A DNA stretch of 64,000 bases from Puccinellia tenuiflora (lineage: Eukaryota; Streptophyta; Magnoliopsida; Poales; Poaceae): the NCBI GenBank assembly GCA_012064385.1, contig QRDG01000516.1:961600-1025599 (forward strand), in the 5' to 3' direction. This document shows positions 46,653-57,900 of this stretch, one piece after another. The stretch's first letter is position 1; the number at the start of each line of letters is the position of its first letter. The notes under the pieces are model-generated. The model made no database searches. It saw nothing but the letters and a program-made list of their open reading frames with translations, and was not told the origin of the DNA. Position numbers and translations under genes: made by a program.

Positions 46653-47101
46653 CATATTTGGCGAGACAAAACGTAAACTCTGCACTGTGCAAGTGATACG
46701 TGTCATTTGGAGCACATTCCACATGACGCCAGGAGAAGTAACCCCATTTGCACGTTGTACTGCCTTTGCGAATGATGATAAGCAGTTTGCACTGGCAATT
46801 AAGGCAAGTAGTATTGCACTTGCTCCGTCGTCACAATCTCTGCGGATTTGTGGCCGAAGAAAGCAAGCTGCTAAACCCTCGAATCTTCGGTTGGATGAGG
46901 CCAATGACATTCCGAGCAATAAACATTCAGCAGGTTCTACATCAAACAACACAGTGCAGAAGTGCCAAACAAGTCCAGGACACAAGATGCGAGCGAGAAG
47001 GGACTTCTCCTCCACCAGATCTAACATTACTTATTCAGAACAGAACAAAGCTCACTAAATCCCTAGCTGCAACTCACTGCCCTAGTTGTCGATCTACGAT
47101 T
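46653..47101. other. Region between the Stowaway element and the GASA gene
   Basis: Open frames of 130-140 codons exist on both strands but neither has a recognisable domain. The region probably includes the GASA 3' untranslated region. Confidence 0.45.
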
Positions 47102-47536
47102 CTAAGGGCACTTTGGGCGGCCGCTCTTGGGGGATTTCATGTCCCTGTAGCAGGGGCACTCGTCCTTGCTGGCGAAGGGCCCCGACGGCACGCAGCCGGC
47201 GCACCTGCCGCAGCACATCATGCACAGCCCCATGCACCGCCCGGCCACCTTCTGCGAGCACCGGTTCTTGCACTTGCCGGCGCACACGCCGTCAGGAACA
47301 GCACCGCCGCCATCTGCTTGCCAAACCACAAGACAAGACAAGAGAGAAACTGTCCATCAGTAGTTCCTTCCCTGCAATTCCTACTTGCCTGATAGCTAGG
47401 AATGTGAAGAACAGAGCAGGAGTGCCTTGGTCTGGTCAATTGATTTACCTGCCGCCACGGCGAGATCCTGGTACGGGGCGGCCAGGAAGAGGGCGAGGAA
47501 GAGAGCCAGGGTGATTGGGAGAAGCTGAAGCTTCAT
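47102..47536 (-). CDS. GASA/snakin gibberellin-regulated cysteine-rich peptide
   Basis: Exon 1 is 47536-47449 and exon 2 is 47313-47102, with a 135-bp GT-AG intron and clean phase; 99 residues. Residues 1-29 form a signal peptide (MKLQLLPITLALFLALFLAA). The mature C-terminal 60 residues hold exactly the twelve cysteines of the GASA domain (CAGKCKNRC, CMGLCMMCCGRCAGC, ECPCYRD, ending KCP). GASA/snakin peptides are secreted to the cell wall space, are often gibberellin-responsive, and act in growth, redox balance or antimicrobial defence. The intron falls just before the mature domain. A damaged tandem copy lies 0.8 kb upstream. Start chosen as the ATG that opens the signal peptide; an in-frame upstream ATG gives an implausible leader. 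Confidence 0.93.
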
Positions 47537-48330
47537 CGTCTTCTCTTCTTGATCTTCTTTGCCCAAGTGATGTTTGGCGCAGCTCACCTGTTCAACACTG
47601 GACACCCAGATTGACTGAAGCGGCCGAAGGCTGTGTGAGCAAGCATTTAACCACTGGGTAGGGGCTGGCTTGCGGTTTCAATGCGCCCACCAGCTGCCTC
47701 CGAGCTTTTTTCGTGTGTAGAGTGGGGCCTTGCTAATGCCAACCACGAATGGACGCCTGCAAAGCCACAGACAGGTGATTTTGTCGCTTACGAGCACACG
47801 CCACCACCTCATCTTTACTTTTCTTGAACTCGTGCATCCCGTCCTGTCCCGTGTTCATGTTCACACGGCAATGTAGTAGCTAACTGCTCCCACGGTTCGT
47901 AATATTGTTTAGCAAATTGTGTCGGAAAAAAAATGCTGCATTGTTTAGCAAAAAATAATAACGTAGTTTGGATTCTCACTCACCAAGTAGGCCCAACCCA
48001 TAATGAGGACTAGTTGCCAATGCTCCAAAGTTAGCATGCAAGCCGGATCCAAGGATCGAATTCGGCCCATATAACAGTCTCTGTAACTACCACCGTCAGA
48101 AAACATCAGCGGCGCACATGGTACGAGTCGATCCTTCCCTGCCACGAACTCCGTTGCAAGTTGCAACTCATTGCAGTGTCGATCCAGTCATCCAAGACTG
48201 GAGTCACCCACGCTGATCCCTAGCTGCAACTCACTGCACTCGTCACCATCACTCGCCGCCGGGCAGAAGCACCGGAGGGCGAGCGACGGAACTCGCTTCG
48301 CCGGAGTCTCACTATCCTATCCTAGTCGAT

Positions 48331-48552
48331 CTAAGGGCACTTTGGGCGGCCGCTATTGGGGGACTTCATGTCCGGGGCGCCCGCCGCAGCACATCATGCA
48401 CCGCCCTGCCGCCGTCTGCGAGCACCGATTCTTGCACGTGCCGTCGCACGCGCCGTCAGAAACAGCACCGCCGCATTCTGCATGCCCACCAAGTACGAGG
48501 CGGCCAGGAAGAGGGCGAGGCAGAGAGCCAGGACGATTAGGAGAAGCTTCAT
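48331..48552 (-). pseudogene. GASA pseudogene
   Basis: The start codon (48552) and first 20 codons match the intact gene (MKLLLIVLALCLALFLAASY). The end of exon 1 and most of the intron are deleted, leaving only the intron's 3' end, so the signal peptide and the cysteine domain lie in different frames. A second deletion removes the segment from CGRCAGC to ECPCY, so at most eight of twelve cysteines remain. The terminal KCP-stop is preserved in another frame. It arose by tandem duplication and deletion, not by retroposition, because intron sequence is retained. Confidence 0.88.
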
Positions 48553-49811
48553 CGTCTTCTCTTCTTGATCTTTGTTCTAGACTAGAGTGATGTTTGGCAC
48601 AGCTCACTTATCATGCAACAAACACTGACGAACACGCCGGTTGAGTGAAGTGGCTGGCCGGAGACCGAAGAAAGTTGTGTGGGCAAGCATTTAACCCCTG
48701 TGCGGAGGTTGGAGAAGCTGGCTTGCGGTTTCAATGCGCCCACCAGCTCAGCTGCCTCCCAGCCTTTCTTGTGTATGAAGAGTGGGACCTTGCTGGGGCG
48801 GCCATGAATGCCAATTTACGAAGGTACGCATGCGGAGCCTGTGCCCTTCGGACGACAAAGAGGTGATTTTGTTGCTTGTGACACGTCGCCACCTCATCTT
48901 TGCTTGTGTTGATGAACTCGCACATCCCCTGTGCGTCCCGTGATCATGTGCAAACTGGAAAGTACTGTAGTTAGCTGCTTCCACGTACAGTTCGTAATAT
49001 TGTGTACCAAATAATGACAACGTACTGTAGTAGTTTGGATTCTCACTCACCAAAGAAGCCCAACCCGTACTCCAGTACTATAGTTGCCAATGCTCTAAAG
49101 TTATCTATAGCCCGCAAAGCAGACCCAAGTAATCCAATTTGGCCCAAATAGCAGTCTCTGTGACTAACTACCCTCAGAAAACATCAGTATTCACGAGTCA
49201 CGGCGCACACGAGGAGCCGATCGGTCGGTTACACATTCCCTGCCGCCAACTCATTGCACAGCTGATCCGGTCGTCCAAGAGAGCTTGAGCCATGTAAAAA
49301 AGAAAAAAAAAGTGCTTGAGCCATCCATCACGACCTGAACTGTCATGGGTTGTTCTACGCCGATGCACTTGTGTACTGGCATAGGAGCAGGGATACGGTG
49401 TCCGGCAAGCGCGTGAGCCGAGCGGGTGATCCGTCGCGCTGCCGGGCAGCAGTAAGCCAGTGACTACATCTACATGGGCTCGCTCGTGCGTACTCGAACG
49501 CGCAAGGTAAGACTGACAGCAAATTTCTCACGGAAGAAAGAAATGACAGCAAATTTGTACCAAGAACATAAGAAAGATGGATGACGATGAAGAAGTTGTT
49601 CACAAAACATAGTCACATAAACATCCAACACCCTCAAATCAAATGGTTGTACTGAATACTATCTTAAGAAGAGCAAACATTACGCGCAGATAATTAAGTA
49701 CTGGGACATCCATGATCAACACAAAAACAGAAAATAACACACATGCTAGGGCCCTTGCTGAGGGTAAGGCCGGCTGAGCGTAGACGCGCGGTGACGACGG
49801 AGCTTCAAAGT
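48553..49811. other. Duplicated GASA upstream region and spacer
   Basis: Up to about 49280 this is the second copy of the GASA upstream region. 49281-49811 is unassigned spacer without a recognised gene. Confidence 0.55.
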
Positions 49812-49991
49812 TCAAACCTCCGCCGCCGCGTCGATGTGCTGCTGCAGCTCATGGGTGGCGTCGAGGACCTCACCGACCGCCTCGCAGCAGCCGGGGCAGT
49901 AGACGACGCAGACGGTGATGGCGACGGCGAGGAGGAGCCCTCCGGCGACGGTGAGGGAGCCGTAGAGGAACCCCCACCAGAACGGCTCCAT
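49812..49991 (-). CDS. 59-residue cysteine-containing membrane protein
   Basis: The ATG at 49991 starts MEPFWWGFLYGSLTVAGGLL; a single hydrophobic span (about residues 8-31) is followed by CVVYCPGCCEAVGE and an acidic, helical tail (VLDATHELQQHIDAAAEV). The open frame extends upstream without a stop, but a TATA-like motif at about 50119-50127 puts the upstream part in the 5' untranslated region, so the internal ATG is preferred. GC-rich codons and a promoter at the right distance support a real gene. The CxxCxxCC-like cluster next to the membrane could bind metal or be lipid-modified; both are guesses. I do not recognise a named family. Confidence 0.55.
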   Translation of the reverse strand: MEPFWWGFLYGSLTVAGGLLLAVAITVCVVYCPGCCEAVGEVLDATHELQQHIDAAAEV

Positions 49992-50118
49992 GAGGTAGCT
50001 AGCGGCTGGACTGCACGCACGGAAGAAGAGCTCAAGAGTGTGTGGAGAAAGAGTTGAGGAGGAGGAGGATCGACTAGGTTGGGACGAAGGAGGAGGGACT
50101 GGCGAGCGAGTCCGCCGG

Positions 50119-50127
50119 GTTATATGC
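50119..50127 (-). promoter_or_regulatory. TATA box candidate of the 59-residue protein gene
   Basis: GCATATAACCC on the minus strand, about 130 bases upstream of the chosen start codon. Confidence 0.5.
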
Positions 50128-50139
50128 ACGATGGCTCGG

Positions 50140-50920
50140 CCTCGTCGAGGAAGAAGAAGAATTGAGTGCGTACGGGTGATGAAGCGCGCGTCGCCAGCGA
50201 CCACGTGCAGCCCCTGGCGAGTCGGCCACCCCTGCTCCTCCCAAATGAAGAAACGCCGCTAGTATGATGCATGTGAATGCTCGGGCTAGACAAGCAGACT
50301 GCCTCATTACATGCTACGGCCGCGAGCAGCCCATGTGACCGATCGAGCGTGACTGCGTGAGTGCCTGCTCTTCTTGATTTCGTGCACGTACGCGTATAGG
50401 CATGTGAAATCAAATTCATCATCGATCTATTACCACACGGTCGCTGGCCTGGCTACCGGCCGGCATCGTCGGTCGAACTCATCGGAGTATATCTTGGTTC
50501 TTGGTTGCGACAACTGTGACTCGCACACGGGCCACGGGGCCTATCAGAAACACGCACATAGACGTAGCTAGGCTAACCAAACAAGAAACAACACAGGAAC
50601 TCAAGTACCAGGAGAGTGAACTAGGACGCAAGGTTCACGGCCACCGCTTGCACGAGGACGCGGCCCACCTTGCGAAAGCTTAATTATGCACGGTCCTGAC
50701 CACAACCTTGTGCGAGCACGCAGTCCGAAAAAGCGCCACCTACCATCTACGGTCCATGAAACAAAAAGAATACAACAATTCTTCATCGTGAAGTTGAGTA
50801 CATTTTACTCTGTTTTTCTAGAGCATATATCTAGCAGGCCACTTAAAATTTGGTCTCCTATATGGCTCCTTAATTATTTCTTAACTCCACCTATTTACTC
50901 TCTAAAGAAAAAGTTCGTTC
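50140..50920. other. Intergenic sequence upstream of the 59-residue gene
   Basis: No gene recognised; short frames in several phases lack family resemblance. Confidence 0.45.
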
Positions 50921-50924
50921 TGAG

Positions 50925-51000
50925 AACGGAACAGTGGTTAGGGTCGCAGTGACGCACCTGGCGATCAGAGTTCGACTCTCGTCAAGGGCGGACTTCTTCT
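50925..51000 (+). other. tRNA-like Pol III promoter motif, possible SINE fragment
   Basis: AGAGTTCGACTCTCG near 50970 resembles a tRNA B box (GGTTCGANTCC), and CAGTGGTTAGGG about 40 bases upstream could be a degraded A box. No tRNA cloverleaf can be formed, so it is not a tRNA gene. A tRNA-derived SINE head is the likeliest reading. Confidence 0.35.
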
Positions 51001-51289
51001 ATTAAAAATATGGTTTCTAGTTCCTCCTAGCCATACATGCATCCCTCTCTAACATTTCCTTTTCGTTAGCCGTTTGGAACCATTTCACTTCCTCCCCTTT
51101 GTAAACTATGAAATGCACACATTCAACTCAATTCCTAAAATTTAACTTCCAAATATTTTTTTATTTTTGGGCCATGGAGTTAAAATTCTCTACTCAATTA
51201 GTTCATTAAACGACATCTTGGTCACATGGTTCACCAATTCCTTCCTAAAAGAACCGATTCAAGGACAAAGACAAGAAAATTTGCACACT

Positions 51290-51763
51290 TCAATAGAACA
51301 CAACTTTCTTGATTGGTTCTACAAGTCCGATCAATACTTTCTCCATCTCCTTTTGTTTCTTGCCTACATTGTTTCTCTTCTCCGTTGATTTCTCTAGTTT
51401 GCACATTTTCTTCTCTGTCTCCTCAATCTTGGACATTGCATCCTGTGTAGTATCATCTTTAGCAACTATTGCACCAACATCTAGTACATTTATGTTGATT
51501 AATATAGCAATGTACTCTTCTTTGAAATATGAAAACGTGCAACCTTTCGACATAACAATAAGCAAACAATGAGTTTCAAATTGCATCGAATTTGAAGAAT
51601 ATCGACACAAAATTGCACTCACTTTGTACGTGTTCGAGACCCAACGCTGCACCAACTGAGTAGCCATGGGTATAACCTCCAAAAAACATGAAGTTTTTGG
51701 TTTATTAAACACAAAATCATTCCGCACATTCCATATTGCCCAAAGTATAGCGCACACCCCCAC
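51290..51763 (-). pseudogene. LINE ORF2 C-terminus fused to a charged coiled-coil-like frame
   Basis: The first 45 residues (AILWAIWNVRNDFVFNKPKT) are the usual LINE ORF2 end. The rest (about residues 95-157) is lysine/glutamate-rich (MSKIEETEKKMCKLEKSTEK) and resembles a coiled coil, unlike LINE ORF2. It may be host-derived sequence joined to the LINE or chance read-through. Confidence 0.45.
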
Positions 51764-51832
51764 TCAAATAGGTATTAATTCTTTCTTTGCTATCCCTTTT
51801 AACCAATTCCCAAACAGGTTAGGCACATTTGT

Positions 51833-51855
51833 GGGGGGGGGGGGGGGGGGGGGGG
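51833..51855 (+). repeat. 23-bp guanine homopolymer
   Basis: Twenty-three consecutive G inside the LINE C-terminal region. The length may be inexact. Confidence 0.9.
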
Positions 51856-51952
51856 TGAGATTAAAAGACATATGTACAATTCCCCAAATTATTCTAGCGA
51901 ATGGGAAATCAAAGAATAAGTGTTGTATGGATTCATCTTTATCACAAAAACA

Positions 51953-52665
51953 TCAGGTTTTACTCCCATTCCAATTTCGTTTTGCCAGATTGTCCTTTGT
52001 AAGAAGTACTTTTTGTTGCAAAAACCACATGAAAATTTTAATCTTAAACGGCACCTTCATACGCCATATATACTTCCGTGGAAACCTTGTGTGACTATTT
52101 AAGAGATCCAAATACATTGATTTGACCGTGAATATTCCTGTAGTTGTTAACTTCCACACAAAAACATCTTGTTCCTGTGATAAGTTAACATATATAATTC
52201 GGTTTACTAAGTGTAATCATTGATCCCATTTGTTTCCCGTGAGAGTTCTACGAATGTAATATTCAAGGGAGCATGTGATAAAACATCAGCCACCGAAACT
52301 TGTTTTCGTTGAACAATATTATAAAGTGTAGGATATTGTTGTGATAGGGGCGTGTCCCCCAGCCACGTGTCTTCCCAAAAGCCTGTATTAGTGCCGCTGC
52401 CCAGTTGGAAGGCTCCTCTAGAAAAGAAATCATCTTTGACTCGCATCAAACCTTTCCAAACAGGTGAATCAAATGGCTGAATTGTGACTTGAGGTAAAGT
52501 TTTAGAATAGAGATACTTGTTATACAACAATTCTTGCCACACTACTTCCTCATTTAAGAGTTTAAACAACCACTTGCTGAGTAAACACTTATTCTTTAAT
52601 TCTAACACTTCAATTCCTAGTCCTCCTTGATCTTTTGGGCAACATATCATATTCCACTTAGACAA
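51953..52665 (-). pseudogene. LINE ORF2 distal part with zf-RVT module
   Basis: 52665-52207 reads the region downstream of reverse transcriptase (PKDQGGLGIEVLELKNKCLL, GTNTGFWEDTWLGDTPL). After stops and frame changes, 52159-51953 reads the zinc-binding reverse transcriptase module (GIFTVKSMYLDLL, VPFKIKIFMWFL, LTKDNLAKRNW). Not functional. Confidence 0.8.
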
Positions 52666-53017
52666 TCTATATTTTCTTTTGTGTCCGTCACTTTGCCAAA
52701 AAACCGAGACCTGTAGACATCCATTCTTTTGCGTACCCCTATTGGTACTTCAAGAAGGGATATCATAAACATTGGTAGACTTGTCAATACTGAGTTTATG
52801 AAAATTAACCTGTCACCATAAGATAATAACTGGCTGCTCCAGCTACTTAATTTTTTCTCAAAACGGTCTTCTACCAGTTTCCATTCACCATTCTTTAACT
52901 TTCTGTAGTGGATTGGTATACCAAGATATTTAAACGGAAGGGAACCAATCTCACACCCAAATAATTGTCTATACTCCTCTTCTACTAATTGGGCTTGTCC
53001 AAAACATAAGAGTTCAC

Positions 53018-53946
53018 TTGAAGTTAATTTTCAATCCCGAAAGTTGTTCAAAGATACATAAGATTAATTTCATATTCAAGGCTTTCTCCATATTGTGCTC
53101 CATAAAAATTATCGTGTCATCGGCGTACTGTAAAATTGACACGCCCCCTTCCACCAGATGTGGTATCAGCCCCTCCACTTGTCCATCTTCCTTGGCTCAA
53201 TTTATAATAATAGCTAGCATGTCCGCGACGATGTTAAAAAGGATAGGTGAGAGGGGATCGCCTTGTCTCAACCCCTTTAGCGTTTGAAAATAATGACCTA
53301 TGTCATCATTTACATGAATTCCCACGCTTCCGCTACTAGTTATTTTTTTAATCCATTCGCACCATGTGGGATGAAATCCTTTCATGCGCAATGCTTGCTG
53401 CAAGAAGGACCAGTTAACCTTATCGTACGCCTTTTCGAAATCAATTATGAGTAGCACTCCATCCAATTTCTTCCTATGAAGTTCATGGATGGTTTCATGT
53501 AAAATGACCACCCCTTCCAAAATATGTCTACCCGGCATAAAGGCTGTTTGAGTTGGTCTGATCACCTTATGAGCAACCGCCGTAACTCTATTGGTTGTCA
53601 CTTTTGTGAAAATTTTGAAGCTAACATTCAGGAGACAAATAGGTCTATACTGCTGTATCTGAGTGGCATCCTCTTTCTTAGGCAAAAGAATAATTGTCCC
53701 GAAATTTAATTAGAATATGGGGAGATCTCCCTTGTGGAAATCCCTAAACATCGCAATTAAATCATTTTTTATCACGTCCCAACAAAAATGGTAAAACTCA
53801 GCCGGGAAGCCATCAGGACCCGGCGCTTTGTTTTTTTCCATTTTCATAATGGCCTCATACACCTCTTCTTCCATGAATTCGGCTGTTAAAATATCATTTT
53901 CTTCAACCGAGAGTTGTGGAATATCCGAGACCTCGGTCTCAATCAT
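53018..53946 (-). pseudogene. LINE reverse transcriptase with premature stops
   Basis: 53946-53710 reads NKAPGPDGFPAEFYHFCW and ends at a stop. 53685-53197 reads the finger and palm (QQYRPICLLNVSFKIFTK, VLLIIDFEKAYDKVNW, GLRQGDPLSPILFN) and ends in a TGA (53197-53199) that looks like a decayed CGA. The same frame continues to QYADDTIIFMEH, with the catalytic YADD at 53116-53127, then LSGLKINF. All reverse transcriptase blocks remain identifiable, so decay is moderate. Confidence 0.87.
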
Positions 53947-54109
53947 AGTAAAATTGTTTCGATCCGGGGCACCAAATAATTTCTTATAATATTCAGAAAT
54001 ATAGGTTTTTAAATTTGATTGTCCAACGATAGTGCCTTCCTCTTGTTCTAGTTGGAATATCTTTTTCCTCCTATGCTTTCCGTTTGCTATAAGATGAAAA
54101 TATTTAGTA

Positions 54110-54539
54110 TTATTGCCTCCCCTCTTGGATGTGCTTTACTTTTGCTCGTTGAGCCCACTTGGACTCTTCATCTCTTCTAAGTTTGTCCAAACTATATTTT
54201 GCCTTGTTTAACTCTTCCCTCTCGGCGGGTTGGAGGGGTGTAGATTCTGCCTTGATGTCCAGGACATCAATTAATTTGAGTAGTCTATCTCTTTCTTTTT
54301 TATAAACCCCGCTTAGATTTTTCTCCCACCCTCTTAAAAAGCTTCGGATATGTCTAATTTTGTTTTGCCACCTCTCCATACTAGTAATCCCATGCGAAAC
54401 AGAATTCCATTCCCTCATTATCATCTCTAGAAAGCCTTCTTGATGTAGCCATGATAGTTCAAAAGAAAAGAGAGATTTGTTCCTGTGGTGAGCTTGTTCA
54501 CCAGAATCTAGAAAAATGGGGGTATGATCTGATCCCGCC
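54110..54539 (-). pseudogene. LINE region between endonuclease and reverse transcriptase
   Basis: Starts at the break with SDHTPIF (last endonuclease motif), then KSLFSFELSWLHQEGFLEMI and a charged helical linker up to 54110. The frame upstream of 54539 belongs to the inserted LTR, so the N-terminus is lost. Confidence 0.75.
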
Positions 54540-54921
54540 TGTCGGGGGGATAACCCCCCGGTATACCGAAGTCCACGACTCGACAAAAGAACAAGAGAAG
54601 CAAACCACGAAGATCAAGCGGACGGTCGGCAGACTGCAGGTTGCCTTGAGACTGCAGCCTGCCTTGAGTCTGCAGGCTGCTGGCTGCCTTGAGTCTGCAG
54701 GCTGCCCCAGTCCGGCTGCTCCAATCCAGCTGCTCCAGTTCGGCTGCGCCTGGCTGGCCACATCAGGCTGGCATCCCATGTGCGTGAGTAGTACTAGCTG
54801 GGCCCCATGGGCCACCCCTTTGTCCCCTGGGCATCCCCTTTATAAGGTGCAACAGGTAGCCCTTGAGAGGCAACTTTTGGGAAACCCTAGATAGACATTT
54901 TGGGAGATGGAGGCTCTTCTC
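54540..54921 (+). repeat. 5' LTR of the right-edge element, left part
   Basis: Includes CTGCAG-rich imperfect repeats (GCCTTGAGnCTGCAG at about 54634-54705) and the TATA-like motif. Continues at 63627. Confidence 0.8.
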
Positions 54922-57900
54922 TGTAACATCCCAAAACTTTGGAATGTTATAATAATCACAAAAAATTAAAACTTTTATTATTAGATAAAATAAAGGCTCC
55001 AAAAATCAAGAAAACCTTTTATAGAAGATTATTTATTTCTTCAAAGCTTTATTTTAAATTTTGCTTTATCTTCAAATTCCAAGATTTAAAGATTTGGAAA
55101 TAAAATATTTATTTGGATATTTATAAAGCCAATGTTTAAATGGGTATTTGTATTCTACCAAACTCCATTATAAAATGTTTTATCCTAATGTATTATATTT
55201 TGAAAATGAGTATTCCATCTATTATTTTGAATGATATCGCTCATATTTATTTTCTGGATTTTATTTGGGGAATATAAAAGCCTATTTATTAAATTGACAT
55301 AAAGGTGTCAATTTTGCAAATATGCAATATTTGAATTTATTGCATAGTAAAATATTTTGGAAATGGTTCCTAAATGTCTAAGTTAACTAATGGGAATTTT
55401 ACAAATTTTTATGAACTTATTTGACTTAATTTGGAGGCCTAAATCAAAAGTTACAAAGAAAAACAGAAAATAGAAAAAAGAAGAAAAAAAAAGATCGATG
55501 ATGTCATCGTCTTCTCCAACCCACGGACGTGAATCTCGCACGAACACAGTCAACCTTGCCCATTTATTCCCGATTTAATTCCCGGAGTTTTAATGCCCCA
55601 AATTACGCCCCGTTTCTTCCTACTTATAGCCCTCGATCTCCTCCACCGTTTCCCCCAAAAGCCCTCTCCGTTTCGCCCCCAGGCTGCCCAATTTTGGCCG
55701 CCATTGCCACATAGCCGCAGCTACGTCGAGCTCGATTTCGACGAGCTCCGACCGCCCCTCGCCCTCCCATTCACCCCTTTCTCCTCCCCATGTCTTCGTG
55801 GACCTGCTGGACATCACCCCGTGGCCGAACGACCTCCACATCGACGAGCTCGTCCTCGACCGGAAGTCGCCGCCACCGCGACCACGTTTGTTGTTGAGGT
55901 GAGCACGCAATCCTTCGCCGCCCCTTGTCCTTCGGGTTCGCCAAGATCACGCGCACCTCCTGAGCCCCTCGCTATAATTTTTATTGCAGCCCATCGACTG
56001 GAGCGAGCACGTCCCGAGCTCGACGGCGCTCCACATGACTCCAGTCACACGTGCTCTTCATTCCAGGAAGCATTCGATGATGCCGACCGCGGCATCTCCT
56101 CCGCCTTGTCGCGCCGCGCTTCGTGGTCACCTCGCAGAGCCAAGAGCATCACGGGAGCGACGAGGACATCAACGCCCAAGCGCCTCCGCCAATGTCCGGC
56201 CATCTCCGGTGTACCGCACCACCGTGGTATGAAACCCTAGCTCCCTGTCCATCCGATCTAAAAGCAACGGCTCCGATTAGATCGATTTAGGTCGAACCGG
56301 TATGGATAGATCAGATCCGTCCGATCTGGATCGGACGCACCAGATCCGTTAGAACCGAGCCGAGCCGCGGCTAAGCCAAGCCGCAGGCTAAGCCGAGCCA
56401 AGCCGACGCCAGCCAATCCCAGCCCGCCACTTAGCCCAGCAATTTCTGGAATTATCCCAAATTAGAATTAAATGATAGTTTTGCAGAAAAACCCCTAGAT
56501 CCTAGAACCTTTTAGGCTTTTTCACCAAGTCCTAGTGACCAACTCTACCTAAGACTTAGAGAAAACTCCCTTCTCTATCTATGCCTAAGTGCACAACCTA
56601 TCAACTTCATCTTACCCAAATTCTTCTAAGTAGTTGACTCTTGCTACTCTCCACCAAAAACTACTTAGTCATATTTCTATCTCATCTCAAGACCATGGAG
56701 GAGAAGTTTGAAGAAATGACCAAGTCTGAAGAAAAGTGCAAGTTTGAAGAAATGACCAAGTCTGAAGAAAAGTGCAAGTTTGAAGAAATGACTAACCCTG
56801 AAGAAAAGTACTAGTAAGAACCAAGATGCTCCAGGATAAGGGACTTCAGAAGAACAAGAAGATGAGAGAAATACGCACCTCATGACTTAGAATTTCTCTA
56901 TCTAACTTCTCTGCCCAAGCCTAAACATTGTCTTGCTATTTTGCTAAGTGTTGAAACCCCCTAACAACTTAGGAACATCATTTTGGACTTAGCCATTTAT
57001 CTGACTTGTGAGCAATATCAACTCACTTCCAAATTCTTTCTAAGTTCTTAGCAATTCAACCTATCCAGCCATATCTATTCAAGCCTCATGCCACATCCTT
57101 CTTGTCCATTGAGCGCTAAGGCAAAATAAGACTAAGTTAAAACAAATAAACAACTCTTTGTTTTCCTTGCTTGATTTTGTTGTTGGAATGTGTGTTTATG
57201 TTGTGTTACTTTTTATCTTATAGCTTGAACGGAGAACTACGTAATTTGTTGAGCGAAGTGAACGATCGTCAAGTACCAAAAAGGCAAGTGGCACACTCAT
57301 GAAATTCCTATTATTTTGATATATGCATGTTGTAGCTTTTACTTAGAAAATTTGCATGATAGGTTATTAGTATTGCTATGCTAAAACTGTTAAGTGTAGT
57401 TTACTCCCTTTTACTAGATGGTCTAGATACACCTATGAGCACTTGTAGATTTATAGAAATGCTATGCTTGGTTTTGTTTTGATAAAAGTAAATTCTACTA
57501 AGTTAAAGAAACTCCTGGGTGGAATTGCTTTGTTGACGGCGGTTGGAGTTGAGTGGCTACTCGGGGCCATGTCTATGGTTGTACTCGAGTATGTGCACTT
57601 GTGGATGGCCACCCAGGGACAAAGAGACCGATGTTACTCCAAGTTTAGTTAGCTTACCGTGCAGCCATAAGTCATATGGGCTCTGGCTTGACTAAGTATG
57701 TAGTGTGGAACCGGCCCGGCCTGACAGGTGGTGGTAGAGGTTTGTAGGTGGAGCGCGTCAGGACGGCAGTGGTCGGGAAAACACTTCGGAAAGGTCTCGT
57801 CTTCATCTCCTCCTTTCCTTTTCACTTCAAGAAGGGTCAAGGTCAGAATGGGTTGATGAGGTCTTATGGTGAACGTGCACAACCTCTGCAGAGTGTCAAA

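Larger units (their letters stand above)
47060..49280. repeat. Tandem duplication carrying the GASA gene and its pseudogene
   Basis: Unit 1 (about 47060-48190) and unit 2 (about 48220-49280) are collinear. Shared markers are CTAGCTGCAACTCACTGC (47062, 48222), AAGGGCACTTTGGGCGGCCG (47105, 48334), CTTGCGGTTTCAATGCGCCC (47669, 48722), and similar ends near CATCCAAGACTGG and CGTCCAAGAGAG. So the gene and about 0.6 kb of its upstream region were copied together. Confidence 0.85.
51290..54539 (-). mobile_element. L1-type LINE, 5'-interrupted, ORF2 remnants
   Basis: On the minus strand, from right to left, the order is: end of the endonuclease region (SDHTPIF at the very edge), reverse transcriptase N-part (KNKAPGPDGFPAEFY), reverse transcriptase core, the YADD box, a zf-RVT module and a C-terminal AIWNVRNDFVF motif. 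The reading frame is broken many times. The right edge is cut by an LTR element at 54540, so the endonuclease start and ORF1 must lie beyond the window. The 3' end and poly(A) tail are not clearly identified. Confidence 0.88.

Noticed and set aside
46629..47058. Open frames of 132-140 codons on both strands
   Set aside because: Overlapping frames on opposite strands with no domain, beginning inside the Stowaway end; probably untranslated or intergenic.
50925..51000. tRNA gene
   Set aside because: Only a B-box-like motif is present; acceptor and anticodon stems cannot be formed.
55593..56240. 215-codon frame in the giant LTR, present twice
   Set aside because: Proline/arginine-rich, no known domain, and it crosses an intron-like segment. 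Identity between copies reflects recent LTR homogeneity, not selection.
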